A stretch of DNA of 64,000 bases, taken from Pseudomonadota bacterium. GTDB taxonomy: Bacteria; Pseudomonadota; Gammaproteobacteria; Burkholderiales; Ferrovaceae. The position numbers were made by a program, and so were the translations under genes. Shown here piece after piece: positions 53,647 to 63,133 of this stretch. The stretch lies in NCBI GenBank assembly GCA_021796835.1, contig JAKABO010000001.1, positions 62,001 through 126,000 on the forward strand, written 5' to 3'. The notes beneath the pieces were generated by a model, which ran no database searches, was not told the origin of the DNA, and saw only the letters and a program-made list of their open reading frames with translations. Within the stretch, counting starts at the first letter, position 1. The number at the start of each line of letters is the position of its first letter.

Positions 53647-55295
53647 GTTCGGGCCACTATAACACGGTGCGCATCCCGAAACAGAATGCGCATGGGGAAA
53701 CCCTGATTTTTCATGACATCGTACAAAGGTGGCGGGAGAATGGCCAAGGCCCCCAGGTCCGCGGCCCAAAGGGGTCTGAACTCTTTCAGGGTGGGAATGG
53801 CGTGTTGGGGTTCCAGACTCAGGCCAAAGGCCATTTCATCCTGATAAGCCACGGGAATGACGGTGCGTTGCAGGTAAAAATCGAGGGTCTGGTCGTAGGT
53901 GTTCACGCTGTAGAGATGGCTGGCTGCAGCAAATCGTGGGGCCAGGCGGCGGGCGAGGGCGGCCCCGGATTGAAAGTCCGCCAGGGTATTGCTTCCGCTG
54001 ATCAGCAGTTGGGTGACGAGCAGTGTACCGACGGCGACGGTTTTCAGGCTGTGGGCTGGCCGGGCGCGTTGACGGTGGGCCAGGTAGCCCAGAACCAGGG
54101 ACACCGCAGCAGCAGCGGCAATCCAGGCGGAAAATCCCTGGTAACCCATGACCATGTCCGGGTCCATTCCCAAAGACCAGCCCAAACTTTCAGGAAGGGC
54201 GGGAAACGCCAGAAGTAACGCAGTGACCCCGAAAAAAGCGCCGCCCAGGGCCAGCAGAAGGGGAGGGCTGAGCGGGAAGGGGCCCGGGCGAACGCTGAGT
54301 TGGCGAGCACCGAGCAGGGCCAGTGCCGGGAAGGCGGGGAGGATGTAGTCGGGCAACTTGGAGCCGGACAGACTGAAGAAGAAGACGACGAAGAGGGCGT
54401 AAATGGCGAGGAAACGGGCCGGTGAAAAATGACGTCCATGATTGCGCAACAAGGCATTGCCCGTGGCGCGCAGAGCCACCAGAGTCCAGGGCCAGAGACC
54501 AACCAGCAGGATCGGGAGAAAATACCAAACCGGTTCTACCCGTTGATGGAGGGTGGTGGTATACCGGTCAAACTGCTCGTGTATGAAAAAAAACCACAGA
54601 AATTCGGGGTGCACGCGACTGGCCAACCAGAACCAGGGCAAGGTGAGCAATAAAAACAGGAGCAGGCCGGGAAAGAGGTGGAGACGTTTCCAGGGGCTCA
54701 GGTCACGGGTGAACAGAGTGTAGAGCACCAAAGTGGCGCCAGGGAGCGCCAGGGCCATGAGACCCTTGCTCATGAACCCGGCCGCCGCCGCACCCCAGGC
54801 CAGGGTCATCCAGAGACGCGAAGACGATTCCTGTTGGGCCAGCAGAAAACACCCTACCGCCAGGAACATCCAGACCGTAACCCCCATGTCGAGGGTGTTG
54901 ATATGCCCCAGCGCGGTGTAATAAAAGGTTCCGATCAGGAGTAGGGGCGCGCGCCATCCGGCTTCCGTTCCGAAGAGGCGCCGGGCAAAAAAGGCGCTGG
55001 CCAGGATCCCCAAAAAACCAAGCAGGCCCGTCCAAAGACGGGCGGCCAGAGGGGTGGGCCCCAGCAGGTCGATACTGAGTGCCGTGGCCCAGTATTGCAG
55101 GGGTGGTTTTTCATAGTAGGGAATTCCATTCAGGTGGGGGGTTACCCAATCTCCCGAAACGGCCATTTCCCTGCCGATTTCGGCATATCGCCCTTCGTCG
55201 GGCCGAGTAAGGGCGCGCGTCCCCAGCCCCAGACTCCAGATCATTGCCAGCAGGATGATCCAGACACCGCAGGTTTTGATCGAACCGGGGTTCAA
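53643..55295 (-). CDS. arnT: Lipid A 4-amino-4-deoxy-L-arabinose transferase (ArnT/PMT family)
   Basis: This 550-residue polytopic GT83 transferase starts after a 9-base gap from trxB. The first periplasmic loop has RALTRPDEGRYAEIGREMAVSGDWVTPHLNGIPYYEKPPLQYW, which includes the DEGRYAEI motif and the catalytic-site region of ArnT. About 12 helices and a C-terminal periplasmic domain follow. It moves L-Ara4N from undecaprenyl phosphate to lipid A phosphates, lowering binding of cationic antimicrobial peptides. Other PMT-like transferases share the fold, but the cluster supports ArnT. Confidence 0.93.
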   Translation of the reverse strand: MNPGSIKTCGVWIILLAMIWSLGLGTRALTRPDEGRYAEIGREMAVSGDWVTPHLNGIPYYEKPPLQYWATALSIDLLGPTPLAARLWTGLLGFLGILASAFFARRLFGTEAGWRAPLLLIGTFYYTALGHINTLDMGVTVWMFLAVGCFLLAQQESSSRLWMTLAWGAAAAGFMSKGLMALALPGATLVLYTLFTRDLSPWKRLHLFPGLLLFLLLTLPWFWLASRVHPEFLWFFFIHEQFDRYTTTLHQRVEPVWYFLPILLVGLWPWTLVALRATGNALLRNHGRHFSPARFLAIYALFVVFFFSLSGSKLPDYILPAFPALALLGARQLSVRPGPFPLSPPLLLALGGAFFGVTALLLAFPALPESLGWSLGMDPDMVMGYQGFSAWIAAAAAVSLVLGYLAHRQRARPAHSLKTVAVGTLLVTQLLISGSNTLADFQSGAALARRLAPRFAAASHLYSVNTYDQTLDFYLQRTVIPVAYQDEMAFGLSLEPQHAIPTLKEFRPLWAADLGALAILPPPLYDVMKNQGFPMRILFRDAHRVIVART

Positions 55296-55304
55296 GGGCG
55301 TGGC

Positions 55305-56285
<981 letters not shown>

Positions 56286-56363
56286 TTAATTCAACCCGTG
56301 ATTGTACCATTGTCCCTTCGATGACTCTTATCGTTTCGGAGTCAGAAAGGCTATAATCAGCCC

Positions 56364-58706
56364 ATGAGCGATTCTCCCCTTGCCCTGAAGTTGACCCGTC
56401 TGCTGTGCGAGGCCTTGTTGCTGCTGGTGGTACTGCTGGCGCTTTATCTCGCATTGTCCCTGCTGACCTATCATCGGACCGATCCGGGGTGGTCCCTGGG
56501 GTCGGCGGTCAACCGCCCCGACTGGGAAGCCTCCGTCTCCCATGTGGCCAATGCGGGTGGGCGGGTGGGCGCCTGGTTATCGGATTTTTTACTCTATCTG
56601 TTCGGATTTTCGGCGGGTTGGTTTGTGGTCGCATTGGGTTGGTTGGCCTGGCGCGGCTATCATTATCTCAAACAGGAACCGGGTTTCGCCGGGGGGAAAA
56701 AACCCGCATCGCCGGTATCCCGATACTGGTTCGTGCTGATGGGTCTGGGGTTCCTGCTGATGGTGATTTCCAGTGCAGGGCTGGAAGCCATGCGTCTGGC
56801 CGGTTTGCATTTCGAGTTGCCCCTTCAGTCCATGGGTGAAGGGACCTGTAGTGGGGGCGGCGGTGTGCTGGGATGCGAATTGGCCAGTTGGGCCATTCAG
56901 GGGGTCGGACTGAGCGGGGCAGTCATGTTTCTGCTGTTGGCATGGGCTCTCGGGTTTTCGCTCATGACGGGGATTTCCTGGTTACGTTTGGCGGAATCTT
57001 TGGGCGCGACCTGTGAAAACCTCTTCCGCCGCTTCAATTCGAAGCGCAGTGTCGCCATCGACCGACGCGTGGGGCGTCGGGCCGGTGAACAACGCCAGAC
57101 CCTGGTGCAGGAAGCCCGTAAATTACAGGAAGATCACGAACCGTTGCAGGTATTGCCGGTCACCACCCAGATCGAGCCCTCCATGCAGGCAGTACGGGAA
57201 CGCCAGGTGCCCTTGTTCAAGGATCTTCCCGATTCTGCCTTGCCTCCCCTCAAATTGCTGGACGAGGCCAGTTCGGCACGGGAATCGGTGAGCCAGGAAC
57301 TGCTGGAATTCACGTCGCGCCAGATCGAACGAAAATTGGCGGATTTCAATGTCAGCGTGAAGGTATTGGCCGCCCTGCCTGGTCCTGTCATCACGCGCTA
57401 CGAAATTGAACCGGCGGTGGGCGTCAAAGGGAGTCAGATCATCAATCTGGTGAAGGATCTGGCTCGTGCCCTGACCGTCGGAAATATCCGGGTCGTGGAA
57501 TCCATTCCGGGAAAGAACTGCATGGGCTTGGAAATACCCAATGCGCGGCGTGAAACCGTACGACTCTCTGAAATTTTGGGGGCGGCGGTCTATGGGGATA
57601 TGGCTTCGCCGCTTACCTTGGCGCTGGGTAAGGACATTGCGGGCAATCCGGTGGTGGTGGATCTGGCCAAAATGCCCCATCTTCTGGTGGCAGGTACGAC
57701 GGGGTCCGGAAAGTCTGTGGCCATCAATGCCATGATCCTGAGTTTGCTGTACAAGGCGACTCCGCAGCAGGTCCGACTGGTTCTGGTGGATCCCAAGATG
57801 TTGGAACTGTCGGTTTATGACGAGATTCCACATCTTCTGGCGCCGGTGGTGGTGGACATGAAGGAAGCGGCTCATGCCCTGAACTGGTGTGTGGCAGAGA
57901 TGGATCGCCGTTACAAACTCATGTCTCAATTGGGGGTACGAAACCTTTCCAGTGCCAACCACAAGATCAATGAGGCGTTCCACAAGGGCCAGCCCCTCAT
58001 GAATCCCCTGTCGCTGACCCCGGATACCCCGGAGCCACTGGAACCGATGCCCTACATCGTGGTGGTGATCGATGAATTGGCGGATCTGATGATGGTAGTG
58101 GGCAAGAAGGTGGAAGAATTGATTGCGCGGATTGCACAGAAGGCGCGGGCTGCCGGGATCCACCTGATCCTGGCGACCCAGCGTCCTTCGGTGGATGTGA
58201 TCACCGGACTGATCAAAGCCAATATTCCCACCCGAATCTCCTTCCAGGTCTCCAGTCGGGTAGACTCACGCACCATTCTCGATCAGATGGGTGCAGAAGC
58301 GTTGCTGGGTCAGGGAGACATGCTCTACATGCCGACAGGAGCCGGCTATCCCCACCGTTTGCATGGGGCTTTTGTGAGCGATGACGAAGTGCATCAGGTC
58401 GTTCATTACCTGAAGGCGCAGGGCAAGCCGGCTTACGTGGAAGGAATGCTGCAGGGGATCGAGGAGGGCATGGATCCGGAAACGGCCCCCGGGCAGTCTA
58501 CTGGAGAACAGGATCCTTTGTATGACCAAGCCGTGGCATTGGTGCTGGAAACGCGGCGGGCCTCGATTTCCCAGGTGCAACGCCACTTGCGGATCGGGTA
58601 CAACCGCGCGGCGCGTTTGATTGAAGATATGGAAAAAGCGGGTTTGGTGTCCGGCATGGCCACTAACGGCAGTCGGGATGTCTTGGTGGGAGGAGGGCGG
58701 GAATGA
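56364..58706 (+). CDS. ftsK: DNA translocase FtsK
   Basis: This 780-residue FtsK has an N-terminal membrane domain with four helices (about 10-215), a short linker (about 215-300), and a motor domain. The Walker A motif is [18 protein letters not shown], and the segments [19 protein letters not shown] and [12 protein letters not shown] (Walker B) follow. The C-terminal winged-helix gamma domain [37 protein letters not shown] binds KOPS. The linker is much shorter than in E. coli. It pumps DNA at division and activates XerCD. It overlaps lolA by 4 bases. Confidence 0.96.
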   Translation: MSDSPLALKLTRLLCEALLLLVVLLALYLALSLLTYHRTDPGWSLGSAVNRPDWEASVSHVANAGGRVGAWLSDFLLYLFGFSAGWFVVALGWLAWRGYHYLKQEPGFAGGKKPASPVSRYWFVLMGLGFLLMVISSAGLEAMRLAGLHFELPLQSMGEGTCSGGGGVLGCELASWAIQGVGLSGAVMFLLLAWALGFSLMTGISWLRLAESLGATCENLFRRFNSKRSVAIDRRVGRRAGEQRQTLVQEARKLQEDHEPLQVLPVTTQIEPSMQAVRERQVPLFKDLPDSALPPLKLLDEASSARESVSQELLEFTSRQIERKLADFNVSVKVLAALPGPVITRYEIEPAVGVKGSQIINLVKDLARALTVGNIRVVESIPGKNCMGLEIPNARRETVRLSEILGAAVYGDMASPLTLALGKDIAGNPVVVDLAKMPHLLVAGTTGSGKSVAINAMILSLLYKATPQQVRLVLVDPKMLELSVYDEIPHLLAPVVVDMKEAAHALNWCVAEMDRRYKLMSQLGVRNLSSANHKINEAFHKGQPLMNPLSLTPDTPEPLEPMPYIVVVIDELADLMMVVGKKVEELIARIAQKARAAGIHLILATQRPSVDVITGLIKANIPTRISFQVSSRVDSRTILDQMGAEALLGQGDMLYMPTGAGYPHRLHGAFVSDDEVHQVVHYLKAQGKPAYVEGMLQGIEEGMDPETAPGQSTGEQDPLYDQAVALVLETRRASISQVQRHLRIGYNRAARLIEDMEKAGLVSGMATNGSRDVLVGGGRE

Positions 58707-59323
58707 AGCGATGGAAACCGTGGGCTGGCGTAATGTTATGGATGGGCTGCATGGGGTGGGCCAGTGCCTCCGGTCTTGATCGTCTGCATGCTTTTCTGCG
58801 CGACACGCATCGGGGAGAGGCCCAGTTCGAGCAGCGCAACCTCAAAGGCAATGGAGATTCGGGAGGGACCGTCAGTCGGGGCGTTTTTCTGTTTTCCCGG
58901 CCAGGCAAGTTTCGTTGGGAGTATCGCAGTCCCTATCCACAGACTTTGGTCGCGGATGGTCAAACCCTCTGGATCTGGGATCCGGATTTGCAGCAGGTGA
59001 CCCGAAAAAAAATGAGCCAGAGTTTGGGTAGTACCCCGGCTGCCCTGCTGGCGGGGGACGATGCCCTGGAGAAGGGGTACGTGGTCACCGAGGGCGGGGA
59101 GAGCGAGGGGTTGGAATGGGTGATGGCCAAACCAAAAAGTACGGAATCAGGATTTGAATGGGTAAGGATGGGGTTTACGGATCAGGCGCTGGCGCGGATG
59201 GAGTTGCAGGATAGTTTCGGTCATACGCTCAGCATCGTGTTCACCCAGTTCGACAGGGATCCGAAATTCACGCCGGATACTTTCCGTTTCACTCCCCCTC
59301 CGGGTGCCGACATCATTCAGTAG
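58703..59323 (+). CDS. lolA: Outer-membrane lipoprotein carrier protein LolA
   Basis: This 206-residue periplasmic chaperone ferries lipoproteins from LolCDE to LolB. It has a signal peptide ([22 protein letters not shown]), the early conserved GEAQFEQRN block, [44 protein letters not shown], and a C-terminal beta-rich end. Length is standard. ATG overlaps the ftsK stop (ATGA), matching the common ftsK-lolA order. Confidence 0.95.
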   Translation: MKRWKPWAGVMLWMGCMGWASASGLDRLHAFLRDTHRGEAQFEQRNLKGNGDSGGTVSRGVFLFSRPGKFRWEYRSPYPQTLVADGQTLWIWDPDLQQVTRKKMSQSLGSTPAALLAGDDALEKGYVVTEGGESEGLEWVMAKPKSTESGFEWVRMGFTDQALARMELQDSFGHTLSIVFTQFDRDPKFTPDTFRFTPPPGADIIQ

Positions 59324-59326
59324 GGA

Positions 59327-59403
59327 TGGCGTGCCCGACAGGGATCGAACCTGTAACCCCCAGCTTAGAAGGCTGGTGCTCTATCCGATTGAGCTACGGG
59401 CAC
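59327..59403 (-). tRNA. tRNA-Arg(TCT)
   Basis: The minus strand reads GTGCCCGTAGCTCAATCGGATAGAGC, anticodon arm CAGCCTTCTAAGCTG with anticodon TCT, T arm ACAGGTTCGATCCCTGT and acceptor CGGGCAC with G73 and encoded CCA. All arms pair. It lies 3 bases after the lolA stop, on the opposite strand. It decodes AGA. Confidence 0.95.
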
Positions 59404-59423
59404 TCACTCGGGCCGACTTTCCG

Positions 59424-59500
59424 TGGTCGGGGTGGAGAGATTCGAACTCCCGACATCCTGGTCCCAAACCAGGCGCGCTACCAGGCTACGCTACACCCCG
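59424..59500 (-). tRNA. tRNA-Pro(TGG)
   Basis: The minus strand reads CGGGGTGTAGCGTAGCCTGGTAGCGC, anticodon arm CCTGGTTTGGGACCAGG with anticodon TGG, T arm CGGGAGTTCGAATCTC and acceptor ACCCCG with A73 and encoded CCA. It is in tandem with tRNA-Arg, transcribed first. It decodes CCA and probably other CCN codons. Confidence 0.95.
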
Positions 59501-59534
59501 AACCCGAGATTATCCTGCATGCCCCGGTTTTTTG

Positions 59535-59957
59535 TCAAGGACGGTCTTGGGTGTGGGCAAGTCCGGGCGGTTGAGAGCGGCGGATGGAAACGGCCACCGT
59601 GGCTACTTCTGGCCACATCCGGTACTTCATCACCTTGATTTCGCAGGCCCGGACTTCGGGATTGCGCAGAAGGAGATCGGCAATTCGTTGGGCCAGCACC
59701 TCGATTAACGTCACGCGTTCCGAGGTGGCTTGTTTGATGGCATCGTAAACGTGATTGTAGTCGTAACCAGAGAGCAGTCCTTCCCGTGAATCCGCGATAT
59801 GGCAGAGGGCGTCAGACACTTCGACACTGACGGTCAGGGAGACCTTCTGGGGTTTACCCAGTTCAAAGGCATTGATTCCGATTTCCAACTCGAGGTCGAT
59901 GCCATCCAGAACGAAGCGGGTGAGAGAATCGGAAGAAAGGAGGGGGGGTAGGGGCAT
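59535..59957 (-). CDS. folB: Dihydroneopterin aldolase family protein (FolB/FolX)
   Basis: Starting at ATG 59957 behind AAGGATAAA gives 140 residues. The tunnelling-fold pterin aldolase pattern is present: DSLTRFVLDGIDLELEIGINAFELGKPQKVSLTVSVEV, the DYNHVYDAIKQATSERVTLIEVLAQRIADLLL block, and an EIKVMKY segment. The family cleaves or epimerises dihydroneopterin in folate and tetrahydromonapterin routes. A pteridine-reductase-like gene lies 1 base upstream, which suggests folX/folM-type tetrahydromonapterin synthesis as an alternative to folB. The track ORF has 12 extra residues. Confidence 0.85.
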   Translation of the reverse strand: MPLPPLLSSDSLTRFVLDGIDLELEIGINAFELGKPQKVSLTVSVEVSDALCHIADSREGLLSGYDYNHVYDAIKQATSERVTLIEVLAQRIADLLLRNPEVRACEIKVMKYRMWPEVATVAVSIRRSQPPGLAHTQDRP

Positions 59958-59958
59958 T

Positions 59959-60693
59959 TTATCCTTCGATATGGAGTGACAGACCGCCATCAACGGTCAG
60001 AAAGGAGCCGGTGGTAAAAGTGGCTTCGCACAACAAAAAGCGAACGGCGCGAGCCAATTCATCGAACCGGCCCAAGCGCTTCAGGGGCACCGCTTGCAGA
60101 ATTCTTTGTTGATTTTCTTCGGCAAATGCCTGGGACTTGTGGGGCCAGTCAAAGTGACCGGGCAGTACGGTATTGACCCGAACCTGGGGGGCCAGTTCCA
60201 CGGCCAGGGCTTGCATCGCGGCCATCAGGGCATTCTTGGCAATGTGGTAGGTCAGGTAACCGGCGGCCGGGCGATGAAAGTGAATGTCTCCGATGGCGAC
60301 AATCGCGCCTTGCCGTCGCATCAATGAATCGCGACATTGGCGAATCAGGCGTAGATGGCCATAAAGATGACTGCCCAGATCCCGTTCCAGATGGTCTTCG
60401 TAGTCATCGAGATGCGTTGGGGAAAAATCCGAGGCATTGGCTACGATGCCGTCGATGTCCGTACAAAAGAATGGAGGGGGGAAATGGTTGCACAGATCCT
60501 CTATCCAGAGCCGGGCACTGTGGGCACGTTGGGCATTCAAGGCATGGCAAAGAATGTCGGCCTCGATCTGGGAGGAGGTACGACAATGTATGATGACGCG
60601 GTGCCCGGCTTCATGCAGCGATCGCACGATGGCGGCTCCGCCACGACGTGCCGCCCCGGTGACGACATACTGGTTGACACGTGGATTATCCAT
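59959..60693 (-). CDS. folM: Pteridine reductase-like SDR (FolM/PTR1 type)
   Basis: This 244-residue short-chain dehydrogenase has VVTGAARRGGAAIVRSLHEAGH, with the TGAxR replacement of TGxxxGxG seen in pteridine reductases. It continues with IVANASDFSP and the catalytic YLTYHIAKNALMAAMQALAVELAPQVRVNTVLPG. FolM reduces dihydromonapterin and dihydrofolate. It is coupled to the folB/folX-like gene, whose start lies 1 base past its stop. The 74-position Asn, Ser-for-Ala variants and Tyr/Lys pair look active. Confidence 0.82.
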   Translation of the reverse strand: MDNPRVNQYVVTGAARRGGAAIVRSLHEAGHRVIIHCRTSSQIEADILCHALNAQRAHSARLWIEDLCNHFPPPFFCTDIDGIVANASDFSPTHLDDYEDHLERDLGSHLYGHLRLIRQCRDSLMRRQGAIVAIGDIHFHRPAAGYLTYHIAKNALMAAMQALAVELAPQVRVNTVLPGHFDWPHKSQAFAEENQQRILQAVPLKRLGRFDELARAVRFLLCEATFTTGSFLTVDGGLSLHIEG

Positions 60694-60861
60694 GTTTTTG
60701 AATCGGAAATGTTGCCTGGATCGTTGCAGATGGCAGACAATTATGCTTGAAATGGAGGGTCAAGTCCAAAATTTGCGGAAACTTTTCCTCGATCATCGTG
60801 ATTTTCACCCGTGCCGGGGGTTGGCTGAAGGCGAGGTGCTTCGGGGAATCGGTCGGAAGAT

Positions 60862-62052
60862 TCATACCGCCTGTCCGGCAGCATTGCCGCTGGCCCAGGC
60901 CCACTGAAAGTTGAATCCGCCCAGATGCCCCGTTACATCCACGGCTTCGCCGATAAAGTAAAGTCCCGGAACCGACCTGGATTCCATGGTTCTGGACGAT
61001 AAGTCCTCCGTGGCCACCCCACCCAGAGTAACTTCAGCCTTGTTATAACCCAGGGTCCCCGAGGGCCGAATTCGCCAGTTGTTGAGGGCTTCCCCCAATT
61101 TTCGAAGTTCCGGTGGGGTAAACTGGCAAAGCGGTTTTGACAGATCATGGGCGGCACACCATTGCCGCGCAAATCTGTGCGGCAAGAGTTCCGCCAGGAA
61201 GTTATCGATCCGAACCCGACTGGAACCATGGTCGCGGAGCCATGTTTCTGCATTTTTACCCGGCAATAGATCGATGGAGAGGAAGTCTCCGTTTTGCCAG
61301 TAGGAAGAGATTTGCAGAACGGCTGGGCCGGAAATTCCTTGATGGGTAAATAGGAGGGCCTCGCGAAAACGTCCTTTGCGACAGGAGACTTCGACTTCCA
61401 GGGAAAGTCCTGACAAATCGCCAAACTGCTTCAGGGTTTCAGGTTCCAGGGCGAGCGGCACCAGGGCTGGACGAGGGGGGATGACTGCCAGGCCAAATTG
61501 TTCGGCGATTTGATAAGCCATCGGGGTCGAGCCAATGGCTGGGACGGCCAGTCCTCCGGTGGCCATGACCAGGGCCCGGGACTGGTAATGACCATGGCTC
61601 GTCGTTACCTGAAACCCTTCCCCGTTTCGGCCCACCGCCTGAACTTCGCATGGCATGCGCCAGTCTACCTGACCCCGTTCACATTCACTCCGCAACAGGG
61701 CAATGATCTGCTGGGCGCTGCCTTCGCAAAACAATTGCCCCAGGGTTTTTTCGTGATAGCGGATGCCGTAACGTTCTACCAGGGCAATGAAATGTTGGGG
61801 AGTAAAGCGTGCCAGGGCGGAGCGGCAGAAGTGCGGGTTCCTGGAAAGATAATTATCCGGTCCGCAGTGAAGGTTGGTGAAGTTACAGTGTCCGCCCCCG
61901 GAGATCCGGATTTTTTCGGCCAATTTGCGACCATGGTCGATCAGCAACACCTTGCGGCCCCGCTGCCCCGCCTGAGCAGCACACATCATGCCTGCCGCGC
62001 CCGCGCCGATGACAATGACATCCCAGGGTTCGTTTCCATTCATGGGGCTCAT
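60862..62052 (-). CDS. HI0933/YhiN-family NAD(P)/FAD-dependent oxidoreductase
   Basis: This 396-residue flavoprotein opens with DVIVIGAGAAGMMCAAQAGQRGRKVLLID, the FAD-binding GxGxxG motif. ISGGGHCNFTNLHCGP follows, the hallmark of the HI0933-like family (also called BaiN/YhiN). GFNFQWAWASGNAAGQAV at the C-terminus completes the FAD site. Reported family activities include dihydro-bile-acid or similar reductions, and the substrate in this organism is unknown. An alternative start three codons in (MNGNEPWD) is equally plausible, as neither has a clear ribosome site. Confidence 0.9.
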   Translation of the reverse strand: MSPMNGNEPWDVIVIGAGAAGMMCAAQAGQRGRKVLLIDHGRKLAEKIRISGGGHCNFTNLHCGPDNYLSRNPHFCRSALARFTPQHFIALVERYGIRYHEKTLGQLFCEGSAQQIIALLRSECERGQVDWRMPCEVQAVGRNGEGFQVTTSHGHYQSRALVMATGGLAVPAIGSTPMAYQIAEQFGLAVIPPRPALVPLALEPETLKQFGDLSGLSLEVEVSCRKGRFREALLFTHQGISGPAVLQISSYWQNGDFLSIDLLPGKNAETWLRDHGSSRVRIDNFLAELLPHRFARQWCAAHDLSKPLCQFTPPELRKLGEALNNWRIRPSGTLGYNKAEVTLGGVATEDLSSRTMESRSVPGLYFIGEAVDVTGHLGGFNFQWAWASGNAAGQAV

Positions 62053-62233
62053 GATAATCCATGATGGCAGTGCTACGCGTCATCGGCATGAAAAAAACGA
62101 ATTTCCGTCACCCAGGGACAGGAACGGTTGGGGTGGATCTGTAAGGAATGTTTCGGAATTCTGGTCTTCAGGATCCAATTGTGAGAGGATGACTCCGAAA
62201 CAGGGATCGTCCAGCCATTATCGAGGAGAAGCG

Positions 62234-63133
62234 GTGGAGAGTGTTTCTGAATTGAATCGTCGCTACGGTATTCCGGATCAGGTGAGTTTTTGTCAGGATC
62301 CCGGTGGCTTCATCCATGTGGATGTGAAAAACTCATGGGCGTCTGCCCGCATTGCCCTTCAGGGGGCGCAACTGACGGATTGGGTACCGAAAGGCGAAGC
62401 TCCGGTCATCTGGCTTTCAAAAGAAGCCTCCTTCCAGAAGGGAAAGTCGATCCGTGGGGGAGCACCGGTCTGCTGGCCGTGGTTTGGGCCGCATGAATCG
62501 CAAAGAGATTTTCCTGCCCACGGTTTTGCACGCACTGCCCTGTGGGAAATATCGCGCGTGGAATCGCGGTCAGACGGATCCACTCATCTTGTTTTTCGCC
62601 TGCCGGAAGCCGCTTTTCCAAAAAATCAATGGGCTCATGCCACCACCCTGGAAAACCACATCACGATTGGTTCTTCCCTGGAGGTGGATCTCGTAACCCA
62701 TAATCTGGGAAATCAGCCGGTTACCATCGGGCAGGCCCTCCATACCTATTTTCAGGTGGGAGATATCCGTACCGTTCGCCTGCTTGGACTGGAGGAATGC
62801 GTCTACCTTGACAAGGTGGCGGGTGGGGTTCGCAAGATTCAGAAAGGGCCGGTGAATTTTACAGAGGAGACCGACCGTATTTATCTGGGGGCCACAGGGG
62901 ATGTTCTGATCGAGGATCCCCTGATGAAGCGCCAAATCCGGGTCACCAAGAACGGGAGTACCTCCACGGTGGTCTGGAACCCCTGGATTGAAAAGTCGGA
63001 AAAGATGGGGGATATGGGCGACGAGGGCTATCTTCACATGGTTTGTGTCGAAAATGCCAACGCGGCTGAGGATGTGGTCACCCTGGCTCCGGGGGCAGAA
63101 CATCACCTGTGGGTACGCTACACCACCGTCTGA
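62234..63133 (+). CDS. yeaD: D-hexose-6-phosphate mutarotase (YeaD type)
   Basis: The GTG at 62234, six bases after GAGGAG, gives VESVSELNRRYGIPD and 299 residues, near the E. coli YeaD length. The track start at 61988 adds 82 unsupported residues. YeaD interconverts alpha and beta glucose 6-phosphate. The fold signature GGAPVCWPWFGPHESQRDFPAHGFARTALW is plain, as are the galactose-mutarotase-like QALHTYFQVGDI and VVWNPWIEKSEKMGDMG. It converges with nhaA, and the two coding ends overlap by 16 bases. Confidence 0.9.
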   Translation: MESVSELNRRYGIPDQVSFCQDPGGFIHVDVKNSWASARIALQGAQLTDWVPKGEAPVIWLSKEASFQKGKSIRGGAPVCWPWFGPHESQRDFPAHGFARTALWEISRVESRSDGSTHLVFRLPEAAFPKNQWAHATTLENHITIGSSLEVDLVTHNLGNQPVTIGQALHTYFQVGDIRTVRLLGLEECVYLDKVAGGVRKIQKGPVNFTEETDRIYLGATGDVLIEDPLMKRQIRVTKNGSTSTVVWNPWIEKSEKMGDMGDEGYLHMVCVENANAAEDVVTLAPGAEHHLWVRYTTV

